From contig NZ_SBHM01000007.1 of NCBI RefSeq assembly GCF_004028095.1, forward strand, positions 310,001 through 374,000: a stretch of DNA of 64,000 bases, given 5' to 3'. This DNA is from Paenarthrobacter ureafaciens (GTDB taxonomy: Bacteria > Actinomycetota > Actinomycetes > Actinomycetales > Micrococcaceae). Position numbers and translations under genes: made by a program. Shown here piece by piece: positions 28,654 to 36,433 of this stretch. The notes beneath the pieces are model-generated. The model ran no database searches, was not told the origin of the DNA, and saw only the letters and a list, made by a program, of their open reading frames with translations. Position 1 is the first letter of the stretch. Each line of letters begins with the position of its first letter.

Positions 28654-29631
28654 TCAGCTCCGGCTGCCCAGCTTCCGTGCCAACAGCAGTGGCTTCTTCA
28701 GGAACTCCCCCACGCTGGTCCGGGTAATGATCGTCTGGTTCAGGGCATCCAGCCGCCCCAGGACCTGGTCCAGCTTGGCAACGGTCTCATCGAGCCGCCG
28801 CTCCTGTGCCCGGATGAGTTCCTCCTGTTCGGCCAGCACGCGGGACAAATAGAGCACCGTCCCCATGCCGCCCTGGGCAACCTCGTTCCGCAGATGATCG
28901 TCACGGACCAGGGCATCGTAACGGGCATGCTCCGCCGCCTTGGCAAAAATGCTGTTGCCGTCATGCCCATCCGATTCCGGCCGCTGCGACCAAAACGCCA
29001 GCGGTTCCCCATCGATGAACCCCACGCGGGAATGGCTCAGCACGCGCAAGTGGAATTCCCAGTCCCCCACCACGGGAAGATCCTCGTTGTAATACCCCAC
29101 CGCGTCATGGAGACTCCTGCGGTACAGGAAGGAAATGGGTACCGCGCGGTTGATCCGGAGCATGTCCGCAAGGGTGATCTGACGCAGGTCGGCCCAGAAG
29201 ATCTCACGCCGGACGGGCTCGATCCTGCCGTCTGCAACCTCCTCGATGACAATTTCCGTCCGCACCATGACTCCCGCGTCCGAGGCATGCGCCGGGTCAT
29301 CCAAAAACTTCACGGTTCGCTCCAGGAAAGTGGGCGCCCAAAAATCATCGTCATCATGGATCACCACAAACTCGCCGGTGCCGGCCTTGATTCCCGCATT
29401 CGACGCCGCTTCCATCCCCACAGACTCAGCATGGTGAAGCGTGGTGATACGCGCCTGCTCAGCTTGTGAGCGCTGCGAGGTGAGATGTTCGACGGCGGCC
29501 GGGTCGCCGCCGTCGTTGACGATGACCAACTCGAAATCCTGGAAAGTCTGGGCAAAGATGTCGTCCAACGCGCGGGCCAGGAAGACCGGCCTGTTCTTGG
29601 TACGGGTCACGATGGTGATGCGGGCGGTCAT
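28654..29631 (-). CDS. Family 2 glycosyltransferase
   Basis: A soluble GT-A glycosyltransferase of 325 residues. It opens with ITIVTRTKNRPVFLARAL and has FELVIVNDGGD (nucleotide-sugar site) and VVIHDDDDFWAP (DxD metal site), with GDWEFHLRV further on. The last 80 residues are helical and charged (AEQEELIRAQERRLDETVAKL), probably a coiled coil. The sugar and acceptor are unknown; it may act in cell-surface glycan synthesis. The ATG at 29631 is used; a longer frame lacks similarity. The stop codon touches 32-bp repeat array 3. Confidence 0.85.
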   Translation of the reverse strand: MTARITIVTRTKNRPVFLARALDDIFAQTFQDFELVIVNDGGDPAAVEHLTSQRSQAEQARITTLHHAESVGMEAASNAGIKAGTGEFVVIHDDDDFWAPTFLERTVKFLDDPAHASDAGVMVRTEIVIEEVADGRIEPVRREIFWADLRQITLADMLRINRAVPISFLYRRSLHDAVGYYNEDLPVVGDWEFHLRVLSHSRVGFIDGEPLAFWSQRPESDGHDGNSIFAKAAEHARYDALVRDDHLRNEVAQGGMGTVLYLSRVLAEQEELIRAQERRLDETVAKLDQVLGRLDALNQTIITRTSVGEFLKKPLLLARKLGSRS

Positions 29632-29659
29632 GGCTCGTCCATTCAGTTGGGGATGTTGA

Positions 29660-30406
29660 TCAATCCTGCATGCTAGCAGCGCGCTGGGGCCAGGAATGGA
29701 GCTTCGCAACAAGGGCCGAAATTTCCTGCTCCGTTACGCCGTGCCCCGCAAGGTATGCGCGCGCGTCCAGCTCGTCCAGGAACCGGCGCAGGGCATCCCT
29801 CCGCCGCTCCAACAGCTCTTCCAAATCCCGGTCCGGAAGGTAGGGATCATGGGCATGCGGCGCACCGTGGGTCCGGTGGCGTTCATTGATACCGCGGGCC
29901 GCAAGCTCGTAGCCGCGCAGGATCTCTCCGTCCTCAATGCCGGCCAGCCGCTGCAATATCAGTGCGATCATGCCGCTCCGGTCCCGCCCTGCCGAGCAAT
30001 GCACCACCACCTTGCCCGGAGACGCAGCGATCGCTTTGAACACGCGGGCAATCTTGTCCCCGAACATTGCCAGGTACTCCGCGTACTGTCCGGGCTCATT
30101 GAGGTAGGGGCCAAAGGTGGTGCCGAAGTCGCTGTGGTCCGGGTCTTCCGTAGGGCAATGTACGACGGCGATCCGCGCCTTCGCGTCGTCCGGAACCTGG
30201 GGATCGGTGTCGCGTTGCCGCCGCTCGCGGGAGGCGCGGAGGTCGATCACGGTGCGGACGCCGTCGTCGTACATTTGGCGCCAGCCGGCCTCCGTTACCC
30301 ACTCGTGGCGCCCCATCCGGTACACGTCCCCGGCAATGCGCCAAGCATTGACCGCACCGTCCCAATCGACGGCCTGTAAGCGGCCTGCCGCGGCGTTCCC
30401 ATCCAT
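29660..30406 (-). CDS. Tyrosine-protein phosphatase (dual-specificity type)
   Basis: A phosphatase of 248 residues with the signature VVHCSAGRDRSGMIAL (Cys nucleophile and Arg of the P-loop) near residue 142 and an upstream TVIDLRASRERR segment, as in the bacterial Y-phosphatase/PtpB-like family. Substrates may be phosphotyrosine proteins or phosphoinositides. The ATG at 30406 was chosen over one at 30415 because a TAGCAT -10 box stands 7 nt before it and overlaps the upstream ATG. It lies just upstream of the GT2 gene on the same strand. Confidence 0.85.
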   Translation of the reverse strand: MDGNAAAGRLQAVDWDGAVNAWRIAGDVYRMGRHEWVTEAGWRQMYDDGVRTVIDLRASRERRQRDTDPQVPDDAKARIAVVHCPTEDPDHSDFGTTFGPYLNEPGQYAEYLAMFGDKIARVFKAIAASPGKVVVHCSAGRDRSGMIALILQRLAGIEDGEILRGYELAARGINERHRTHGAPHAHDPYLPDRDLEELLERRRDALRRFLDELDARAYLAGHGVTEQEISALVAKLHSWPQRAASMQD

Positions 30407-30413
30407 GGAAGCC

Positions 30414-30419
30414 ATGCTA
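30414..30419 (-). promoter_or_regulatory. -10 box (TAGCAT) of a leaderless promoter for the phosphatase gene
   Basis: TAGCAT on the minus strand, 7 nt before the ATG at 30406. It decides the start codon. Confidence 0.5.
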
Positions 30420-30472
30420 GCCGTGCCGAAGGGTGAGATCTCGCGGCTTTGGCGCGTGTTTAGGCCTGAGAG

Positions 30473-31078
30473 CTAACCCCTCGGGGCCAGGTGCATGGAG
30501 AGCCGGTACTCCAGGCCGTTCCTGACCGCCGGCCATTCGTGTTCGAGGATGGAGAACACCACTGTGTCGCGAAGGGCGCCGTCCTTGCTGCGGGAGTGGC
30601 TCCGCAAAACGCCGTCCTGCCTGGCCCCAAGGCGCGCGATCGCCTCACGGGACTGGTGGTTCAGCCAGTGCGTGCGGAACTCGACCGCGGGGCATCCCAA
30701 CGTTTCAAAAGCGTGCCGGAGCAACAGGAGCTTGGAATCAGGGTTGGTGCCCGTTCCGTGGGCTGAGGCCGCGTTCCAGGTGGACCCGATCTCGACGCGC
30801 GGAGTGTCGGCGTCAATGTTCATGTACGTCGTCATGCCGATGAGCTTGCCGGTACTGTTCAGCCGCGTCGCGAACGGCAGCATGGAACCCGCTGCCTGGA
30901 GGGCAAGGCGCCGATCGATGTCGGCGGCCATGCCCTCCGGCGTTGGCACGGACGTGTACCAGAGCTTCCAGAGTTCGCCGTCGCGGGCGGCCTCCACCAG
31001 ACCGTCGTGATGGGAGGCGTCGAGGGGCTCGAGGGTTACAAAGTGGCCTCTAAGGGTGATCGGTTCAATCGCAGTCAC
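30473..31078 (-). CDS. GNAT family N-acetyltransferase
   Basis: A RimJ/RimL-like acetyltransferase of 201 residues: ITLRGHFVTLEPLDASHHDGL at the start, EIGSTWNAASAHGTGTNPDSKLLLLRHAFE for the acetyl-CoA site, and RTHWLNHQSREAIARLGARQDGVLR. This pattern is common for enzymes that acetylate small molecules or protein N-termini; the substrate is unknown. The GTG at 31078 is preceded at 6 nt by TAGGCT, a leaderless promoter geometry. It lies between the phosphatase gene and a type B palindrome. Confidence 0.88.
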   Translation of the reverse strand: MTAIEPITLRGHFVTLEPLDASHHDGLVEAARDGELWKLWYTSVPTPEGMAADIDRRLALQAAGSMLPFATRLNSTGKLIGMTTYMNIDADTPRVEIGSTWNAASAHGTGTNPDSKLLLLRHAFETLGCPAVEFRTHWLNHQSREAIARLGARQDGVLRSHSRSKDGALRDTVVFSILEHEWPAVRNGLEYRLSMHLAPRG

Positions 31079-31084
31079 TCGGTC

Positions 31085-31090
31085 AGCCTA
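31085..31090 (-). promoter_or_regulatory. -10 box (TAGGCT) of a leaderless promoter for the GNAT gene
   Basis: TAGGCT on the minus strand, 6 nt before the GTG at 31078. Confidence 0.6.
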
Positions 31091-31095
31091 ACGGA

Positions 31096-31161
31096 CCCAA
31101 CCAGGTCGCAGTTGCGCGCGTTTAGAGCGCTCTAAACGCGCGCAACTGCGACTCAGTTGGG
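31096..31161. repeat. 66-bp palindromic element, type B, copy 2
   Basis: Two 33-bp halves with a perfect 24-bp inner inverted repeat (GTCGCAGTTGCGCGCG... to the centre) and CCCAAC/GTTGGG ends. It lies between two genes on the same strand. Confidence 0.9.
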
Positions 31162-31171
31162 TGGGCCCGGG

Positions 31172-32035
31172 CTAGTCCGTCCAGTCGAAGAAGCCCTTGC
31201 CGCTCTTGCGCCCCAACTCCCCACGCGCCACCTTGTCCCGAAGGATCTGCGGCGGTGCAAAACGGTCACCGAGGGTGGAGTGCAGGTACTCGGCGATCCC
31301 CAACCTGACGTCCAGGCCAACAATGTCCGTGGTCTTCAGCGGGCCTGTGGGGTGCTTGTAGCCAAGCACCATGGCGGCGTCGATGTCCTCCGCGGACGCC
31401 ACGCCTTCTTCGACCATCCGCATCGCTTCGAGTGCGATTGCCACGCCCAGCCGCGAGGACGCGAACCCGGGGGCGTCATTGACGACGACGGCGGTCTTGC
31501 CAAGTGCCTCGGTCCAGCTTTTCGCCGCGGCAGCAAGCTCGGGCGAGGTTTCCTTGCCGAGGACCACTTCGATGAGGGTGGACGCCGGCACGGGGTTGAA
31601 GAAGTGCAGGCCCACGAAATTGGCGGGACGGCGGAGTTCCTGGCCCAGTCCGGTCACGGAGAGGGAGGACGTGTTGGAGGCCAGGAAGGCATCCGCGGAC
31701 AGGTGCTCCTCAACGGACCGCAGCGCCGTGACTTTGAGGTTGTAGTCCTCGGGAACGGCCTCCACCACCAAACCACAGTGAATGAAGGACTCGTAGTCCG
31801 TGGAAGTGCTGAACCGGGCGAGGACCTCTTCCGGCGAGTCCGTGAGGGTGCCCCGGGCAGCGGACTTCGCTACGGCCTCGGCCACGCGGTTGTGCGCACC
31901 GGCAGCGGCCTCGTGGTCACGTTCCACCACGACGACGGTGGCACCCTTGATGAGGAAGGCATGGGCAATACCTGCGCCCATGCGGCCACCGCCCAGGACT
32001 CCGACGACGTTCGGGATGGCGGGTGTTGTTGTCAT
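31172..32035 (-). CDS. paaH: 3-hydroxyacyl-CoA dehydrogenase PaaH
   Basis: This enzyme oxidises 3-hydroxyadipyl-CoA in the lower phenylacetate pathway. The 287-residue product has the NAD-binding VVGVLGGGRMGAGIAHAF at the N-terminus, the SNTSSLSVTGLG segment, the catalytic His in GLHFFNPVP, and the dimerisation domain with GFASSRLGVAIALEAMRM. It overlaps the enoyl-CoA hydratase gene by four bases and is the last gene of the thiolase-hydratase-dehydrogenase operon. Confidence 0.92.
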   Translation of the reverse strand: MTTTPAIPNVVGVLGGGRMGAGIAHAFLIKGATVVVVERDHEAAAGAHNRVAEAVAKSAARGTLTDSPEEVLARFSTSTDYESFIHCGLVVEAVPEDYNLKVTALRSVEEHLSADAFLASNTSSLSVTGLGQELRRPANFVGLHFFNPVPASTLIEVVLGKETSPELAAAAKSWTEALGKTAVVVNDAPGFASSRLGVAIALEAMRMVEEGVASAEDIDAAMVLGYKHPTGPLKTTDIVGLDVRLGIAEYLHSTLGDRFAPPQILRDKVARGELGRKSGKGFFDWTD

Positions 32036-32826
32036 TTCCGGTTCCTGTCCTGAGAGGTGGCGTCGTTGGCCTTGGCGGACTTCTTATCCAGGAAGGCCTG
32101 CATCCGATCGAACTTGGCCTGGGATTCGAACAGGATCCCTTGGGCCAGGGTGTCGATCAGGGGGTGTGCTTCGGCCGGTGCGTGGAAGACCGACTTGGTG
32201 ATCCGCACAGCCAGGGGGTCTTGCCGGCCGATGCGGTCCGCCAGTTTGTGGGCTGCGTCCATGAGCTCCGGGGCCTCGTGGATCTCGGTGATGAGGTTGA
32301 TCCGCAATGCCTCTTCGGCGCGGAGCACCGTACCGGCCAGGAGGATCTCCTTCGCCTTCGGTTCGCCCACCAATTCCTTCAACCGCCAGGTGGCACCTGC
32401 CGCGGCGAGGATGCCAAGACCCGTTTCCGGGTTGCCGATGCGCACGCTCGGAGTGCCGATGCGGAAGTCGGCGGCATAAGCCAGCTCGGCTCCCCCACCC
32501 AGGCAATAGCCGTCAAGCGCGGCGATGACGGGCATGGGCAGCTTGGCGATCCGGGCGAAAATGGTGGAGTTGATCCCTTGAAGGGCATCGTCCCGGCGCC
32601 GCTCGCGCAGTTGGCCAATGTCCGCGCCGGAGGCAAAGACTCCGTCGGTTCCGGCGATGATCAGGATCTTGGGATTCTTTTCCAGCTCGGCGCAGACCGC
32701 GTGAAGCTCATCCACCATCTTCTGGTCGATCGCGTTGCGGACTTCCGGGCGGTTCAGCAGGACGGTGAGCCGGTCCTCGCGTTCCTCGAGCAGAAGGGTG
32801 CTGAAGTCTTCCTTGTTGAGGGCCAT
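32032..32826 (-). CDS. paaF: Enoyl-CoA hydratase (PaaF-like)
   Basis: A crotonase-fold enzyme of 264 residues that hydrates 2,3-dehydroadipyl-CoA in the lower pathway. The oxyanion-hole segment SGADIGQL, ALDGYCLGGGAELAYAADF and both catalytic glutamates (GGGAE and NPETGLG) are present, which favours hydratase over isomerase (PaaG) activity. The ATG at 32826 overlaps the thiolase stop (TAATG), which fixes the start; a longer frame to 32874 is rejected. No separate paaG isomerase gene is found in the window. Confidence 0.9.
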   Translation of the reverse strand: MALNKEDFSTLLLEEREDRLTVLLNRPEVRNAIDQKMVDELHAVCAELEKNPKILIIAGTDGVFASGADIGQLRERRRDDALQGINSTIFARIAKLPMPVIAALDGYCLGGGAELAYAADFRIGTPSVRIGNPETGLGILAAAGATWRLKELVGEPKAKEILLAGTVLRAEEALRINLITEIHEAPELMDAAHKLADRIGRQDPLAVRITKSVFHAPAEAHPLIDTLAQGILFESQAKFDRMQAFLDKKSAKANDATSQDRNRK

Positions 32827-34052
32827 TACACGCCTTCCAGCAACATTGCCGTACCTTGGCCGACGCCGATGCACATCGTGGCCAGGCCAAGCTTCGGGCC
32901 GGTCTGGGAGGCGAGCTCGCGCTCCATGCGGCCCAGCAAAGTAATGGCAATACGCGAGCCGCTGGAACCGAGCGGGTGGCCCAAACTGATGGCACCGCCG
33001 TCGTTATTGACGATGTCCGGATCCAGGCCGAGGCGGCGCATGCTCGCCAGCGACTGCGTGGCGAAGGCCTCGTTGAGCTCCACTGCGCCGAGCTGCTCCA
33101 CGGAAAGGCCGGTGCGGGCGAGGACTTTCTGCGTGGCGGGTACGGGACCGATGCCCATGATCTCCGGTTCGCAGCCGGCGGAGGCACCGTCAATAATGCG
33201 GGCACGCGGCGTTAGGCCGAACTTCTTGATGGCGGCCTCGGAGGCAACGATGATGGCCGAGGCGCCGTCGTTGAGGGTGGAGGAGTTGCCTGCGGTCACG
33301 ATCGAACCGCCCGGGACCACGGGGCGCAGCCCGGCCAGGACGTCCATGGTGGTGCCTTCGCGGGGGCCTTCGTCGGTGTCGACGACGGTCTCGGACTTGC
33401 GCGTCTTGACCGTCACCGGGACGATCTCCTCCTTGAAACGGCCGCCGGCAATAGCAGCCAGCGCACGCTCGTGGGAGCGGACGGCGAAAGCGTCGGCGTC
33501 CTCACGCGAGATGTTGTCCACGCGCCCGACTTCTTCCGCGGTCTCCGGCATGGAGTACGTCATCTTGCCGTCGCGGGAGAGATCACCCTTGGTGAAGCGC
33601 CGGTTGGCGAAGCGCCAGCCGATGGAGGTATCGAAAATCTGGCCCGGCTTGGCGAAGGCCGTCGCGGGCTTTTCCTGGACCCAGGGGGCGCGGCTCATGG
33701 ATTCAACGCCACCGGCAACCACGATGTCCGCAGCCCCCGACTTGATCATCTGGCTGGCCATGATGATCGCGCTGAGGCCTGAAGCGCAGAGCCGGTTGAC
33801 CGTAATGCCCGGGATGTGGAGGGGAAGTCCGGCAAGGATGGTGGCCATGCGGGCCACGTTGCGGTTTTCCTCTCCCGCGCCGTTGGCGTTGCCGAGGATT
33901 ACCTCGTCAATGGAGTCGGGGTCGACGCCGGCGCGTTCCACTGCTTCCCGGACCACCAGGGCGGCGAGGTCGTCGGGCCGGACAGAGGAAAGTGCCCCAC
34001 CATAGCGTCCGACCGGCGTCCGTGCGCCACCAACAAGAAAAGCCTCGACCAT
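32826..34052 (-). CDS. paaJ: Acyl-CoA thiolase (beta-ketoadipyl-CoA thiolase, PaaJ-like)
   Basis: The thiolase splits 3-oxoadipyl-CoA to succinyl-CoA and acetyl-CoA. The 408-residue product has the nucleophile Cys in NRLCASGLSA near residue 89, GHPLGSSGSR with the catalytic His and the second Cys in TMCIGVGQG. The ATG at 34052 has a GAAGGA ribosome site; the longer frame to 34145 would run through the operator. It is the first gene of a three-gene operon. PaaJ is inferred from context; a general FadA-type thiolase would look much the same. Confidence 0.9.
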   Translation of the reverse strand: MVEAFLVGGARTPVGRYGGALSSVRPDDLAALVVREAVERAGVDPDSIDEVILGNANGAGEENRNVARMATILAGLPLHIPGITVNRLCASGLSAIIMASQMIKSGAADIVVAGGVESMSRAPWVQEKPATAFAKPGQIFDTSIGWRFANRRFTKGDLSRDGKMTYSMPETAEEVGRVDNISREDADAFAVRSHERALAAIAGGRFKEEIVPVTVKTRKSETVVDTDEGPREGTTMDVLAGLRPVVPGGSIVTAGNSSTLNDGASAIIVASEAAIKKFGLTPRARIIDGASAGCEPEIMGIGPVPATQKVLARTGLSVEQLGAVELNEAFATQSLASMRRLGLDPDIVNNDGGAISLGHPLGSSGSRIAITLLGRMERELASQTGPKLGLATMCIGVGQGTAMLLEGV

Positions 34053-34095
34053 GAGAACATCCTTCGCGAAGTGAAAGGGGCCGGCACGGAATAAT

Positions 34096-34117
34096 ATACC
34101 GACCGTTCGTTCTATAA
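34096..34117. promoter_or_regulatory. PaaR-type operator upstream of the thiolase operon
   Basis: Half-sites ATACCGACCGT and (reverse) TTATAGAACGA. The core ACCGACCGTTCGTT is identical to that at paaA. AT-rich -10-like sequence overlaps it. Confidence 0.8.
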
Positions 34118-34168
34118 AGATTACACGGCCGGCGCGGCCGGTCAACAGATGACGGTCCTCACACCTCC

Positions 34169-34825
34169 TTAAATCACACGGATTCCAAGGTGACTGGCGA
34201 GCAAAGGAGCCATCAAGTTCAGCTGGTAGTCATCGATGACCGCCCCGGTCAGGCCGGCCAACCCGTTGATCCCGCGGAACTCCGAAGTGCGAAGGTCAAC
34301 ATCCTTGAACCTGGCCCCGGTGACGTCCAATGTTCCGATGGTGCAGTTCTTCAAGGCCACCCGGGTTCCCGTGACCCCGCCCAGGTCCAGCTCATTGATG
34401 ATGCAGTCGGAGATCTGGACGTCCACCAGCTTGGAGCCGCGCAGGTTCACGAAGTCCAGCTTGCCGCCGTCGATTCGGACGGAGCGCCAACTTCCCTCAT
34501 AAAGTTCGGCCGAGCCCCACCTGGGATTGGTGATCTCCACGTCCTGCCATGATGTCCTCGCAGCCGGGAAAACCGGGGCGAACGGCTCGGCTAAGATGCA
34601 GTCGCGGAAAGTTGCTCCCCGCAGCTGGGCTTCATTGAAGGAGACACCGTTGAATTCACATTCGATGAAGTCCGCTCCGCTCAGCTCTTCCCCGTCCGCG
34701 GAGGCCCGGGTGAACCGGATCCCGTCATACCGTTCGCCACGCTGGAAGTCCGGGGCGTCGTCGTCGCGCAGTTCATCCAACCGCACCGGAGGGACCTTGG
34801 GTGCAGCAACCTTGCCGGCCGCCAT
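34169..34825 (-). CDS. Pentapeptide repeat protein
   Basis: A protein of 218 residues with pentapeptide repeats in the quadrilateral beta-helix pattern, for example ELSGADFIECEFNGVSFNEA, QLRGATFRDC, and FVNLRGSKLVDVQISDC later on. Such proteins can mimic DNA or serve as scaffolds; a few protect gyrase from quinolones, but that cannot be claimed here. The ATG at 34825 shares a base with the stop of the SRPBCC gene (TGATG), so the two are coupled. A longer frame upstream is antisense noise over the SRPBCC gene. Confidence 0.88.
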   Translation of the reverse strand: MAAGKVAAPKVPPVRLDELRDDDAPDFQRGERYDGIRFTRASADGEELSGADFIECEFNGVSFNEAQLRGATFRDCILAEPFAPVFPAARTSWQDVEITNPRWGSAELYEGSWRSVRIDGGKLDFVNLRGSKLVDVQISDCIINELDLGGVTGTRVALKNCTIGTLDVTGARFKDVDLRTSEFRGINGLAGLTGAVIDDYQLNLMAPLLASHLGIRVI

Positions 34826-35283
34826 CAGAGCGACTCCGCCTTGGCAGCGATCTCGGCAAGGTCCTTGCCCAACGCCTTGCGCGTGAAGCTCATGCCGAGC
34901 TTGCCGAAGAGGGCCATGCCCACCTTGCTCAAGAAAGTCGGCTTCAGGACCTCTGCCCCGAAGGTCACCGTAAGGTCCGTTCCGGCGTCGCGCCCGGCAA
35001 GGTTGAAGCGCGTGGTGTAGGCGGCACCGCCCTGGTGTGCCTTGACCGTTGTGCTCCGCGGAGGATCGGCTTCCGCGACCCACATTTCCACGGTTTCCTG
35101 CTTGCCCAACATGGTGCGGGTCTCTTTCCAGCGGGTTCCTTCGCCGTACGGGCCCTCGCTGAGCATCTGGACGGAATCGATGCCGGACAGCGTGGCGGCA
35201 GAACCGGGAATGTCAGAGACGACCGCCCAAACCTTCTCCGGGCTCGCATTGATGTGCTGGGTCAGCGTGGTGGTGTGTTCCAT
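34825..35283 (-). CDS. SRPBCC (polyketide cyclase/START-like) domain protein
   Basis: A helix-grip protein of 152 residues. It begins TTLTQHINASPEKVWAVVSD, the usual SRPBCC opening, followed by the beta-sheet that lines a hydrophobic ligand cavity, and ends with a long helix (FTRKALGKDLAEIAAKAESL). The ligand is unknown. A TAGGCT -10 box 6 nt before the ATG at 35283 implies a leaderless transcript that continues into the pentapeptide repeat gene. Confidence 0.88.
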   Translation of the reverse strand: MEHTTTLTQHINASPEKVWAVVSDIPGSAATLSGIDSVQMLSEGPYGEGTRWKETRTMLGKQETVEMWVAEADPPRSTTVKAHQGGAAYTTRFNLAGRDAGTDLTVTFGAEVLKPTFLSKVGMALFGKLGMSFTRKALGKDLAEIAAKAESL

Positions 35284-35289
35284 ACATCG

Positions 35290-35295
35290 AGCCTA
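35290..35295 (-). promoter_or_regulatory. -10 box (TAGGCT) of a leaderless promoter for the SRPBCC gene
   Basis: TAGGCT on the minus strand, 6 nt before the ATG at 35283. Confidence 0.6.
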
Positions 35296-35313
35296 GACCC
35301 GGGCACTGACACT

Positions 35314-35379
35314 CCCAACTGACTGGCAATAGGGGTTGTTCTGAGGCTCCAGAGCAACCCCTATTGCCAGTCAGTTGGG
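35314..35379. repeat. 66-bp palindromic element, type A, copy 2
   Basis: The most perfect copy: 25-bp arms (CCCAACTGACTGGCAATAGG... to GGTTG) pair without mismatch around a 16-nt loop. It lies in a divergent gap, so it is not a simple transcription terminator for convergent genes. It marks the left side of the DUF559 gene. Confidence 0.92.
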
Positions 35380-35442
35380 CTTCCGTGCGCGAAGGCTGTG
35401 GATAACGTCCCGCGCTGACGGAAGGTTTGCCAGCATGAGGAG

Positions 35443-36375
35443 ATGCGACTCCCCCAACCACTGCCGGAAGCCCTGTCGTCAGTTCCGTTCACATGGCAGG
35501 AAGCGCTCGACGCCGGCGTCTCGCGTCAGCGCTGGAGGCACCGCGCGCTTGGGGCACCAAGCAGGGGCATTCGGGCCCCTCCGAACGGTGAAGTCGGGCT
35601 GCCGAAGATCGTTCGGCCTTTCACGGTGATCACTCCCTTTTCGGCGGCCTCGCACGCCACGGCATTTGTCTTGTGGGCGTTTCCGGGCTTCCTGCCCGGC
35701 AGCCATGAAACCACCATCCACATCTCACGCCCGGACACCATGGCCATCCCGCGGCGCAAGGGAGTCAAAGGGCATGTGGGCCAGTTCTTCGACGATGAAA
35801 TCACCAACCTCAATGGCTTGCTCATCACCACCCGTCCCCGCACATGGCTCGACTGCGCCCGACGGATGACCATCGATGAAATCACAGTCGTGGCCGATCA
35901 TCTGCTCAGGAGGCCGAGGCCGGCCTTCGAGGACCGAAGCGAACCGTACTGCACACGTGAGGAGCTGGAAGAGATGCTTGACCGGCACAAGGGAACACCC
36001 GGAATCCGCAAGGCGCGCCTGGCTTTGGAACAGGCCAGGGTTGGCGCCGATTCAGCGCCCGAGACGCGACTCCGGCTGGCACTTGAGCGGGCCGGGCTGC
36101 CCGAACCGGAACTCAACCATCCCACGGAACTGGGTTTCGGCGTCGTACGTGAACCCGACCTTGGCTACCGCGAACAGCGCGTCGCCGTTGAGTACGAAGG
36201 CGAGGGGCATTCAGAGCCCGCGCAGATTGTCCGGGACATAGAGCGCGAGGAAGACTACAGCCGTGCGGGCTGGCACTTGGTGCGGATATCCAAACGGCAC
36301 ATGGGCAACGACGCAAGGTCTGCTGTGTCCAAGGTGCTGGCCGCGATGCAGGAGCGCGGGTGGACGCCCAAGTAG
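35443..36375 (+). CDS. DUF559 / AbiEi-like protein with C-terminal PD-(D/E)XK nuclease-like domain
   Basis: A protein of 310 residues. The N-terminal half (1-150) resembles the AbiEi-like winged-helix and toxin-antitoxin-type region seen in actinobacterial DUF559 proteins. The C-terminal half has a Vsr/PD-(D/E)XK-like pattern: SAPETRLRLALERAGLPEPE, then EPDLGYREQRVAVEYEGEGH (candidate D and ExE metal ligands) and DIEREEDYSRAGWHLVRISK. Members of the family are uncharacterised. Two type A palindromes flank the gene, and its last codons and stop (CCCAAGTAG) are part of the right-hand palindrome. The ATG start has no strong ribosome site; an alternative cannot be excluded. Confidence 0.75.
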   Translation: MRLPQPLPEALSSVPFTWQEALDAGVSRQRWRHRALGAPSRGIRAPPNGEVGLPKIVRPFTVITPFSAASHATAFVLWAFPGFLPGSHETTIHISRPDTMAIPRRKGVKGHVGQFFDDEITNLNGLLITTRPRTWLDCARRMTIDEITVVADHLLRRPRPAFEDRSEPYCTREELEEMLDRHKGTPGIRKARLALEQARVGADSAPETRLRLALERAGLPEPELNHPTELGFGVVREPDLGYREQRVAVEYEGEGHSEPAQIVRDIEREEDYSRAGWHLVRISKRHMGNDARSAVSKVLAAMQERGWTPK

Positions 36376-36433
36376 CTGGCAATAGGGGTTGTTCTGAGGC
36401 TCCGGAGCAACCCCTATTGCCAGTCAGTTACTT
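36368..36433. repeat. 66-bp palindromic element, type A, copy 3
   Basis: Inner arms CTGGCAATAGGGGTTG pair perfectly (16 bp); the outer arms are diverged. It contains the stop codon of the DUF559 gene on one strand and reaches the stop of the permease gene on the other, so it could terminate both. Confidence 0.9.

Noticed and set aside
32023..34005. 660-codon plus-strand frame antisense to the thiolase operon
   Set aside because: Low-complexity Ser/Arg/Met composition with no motif; three well-defined enzymes lie on the other strand.
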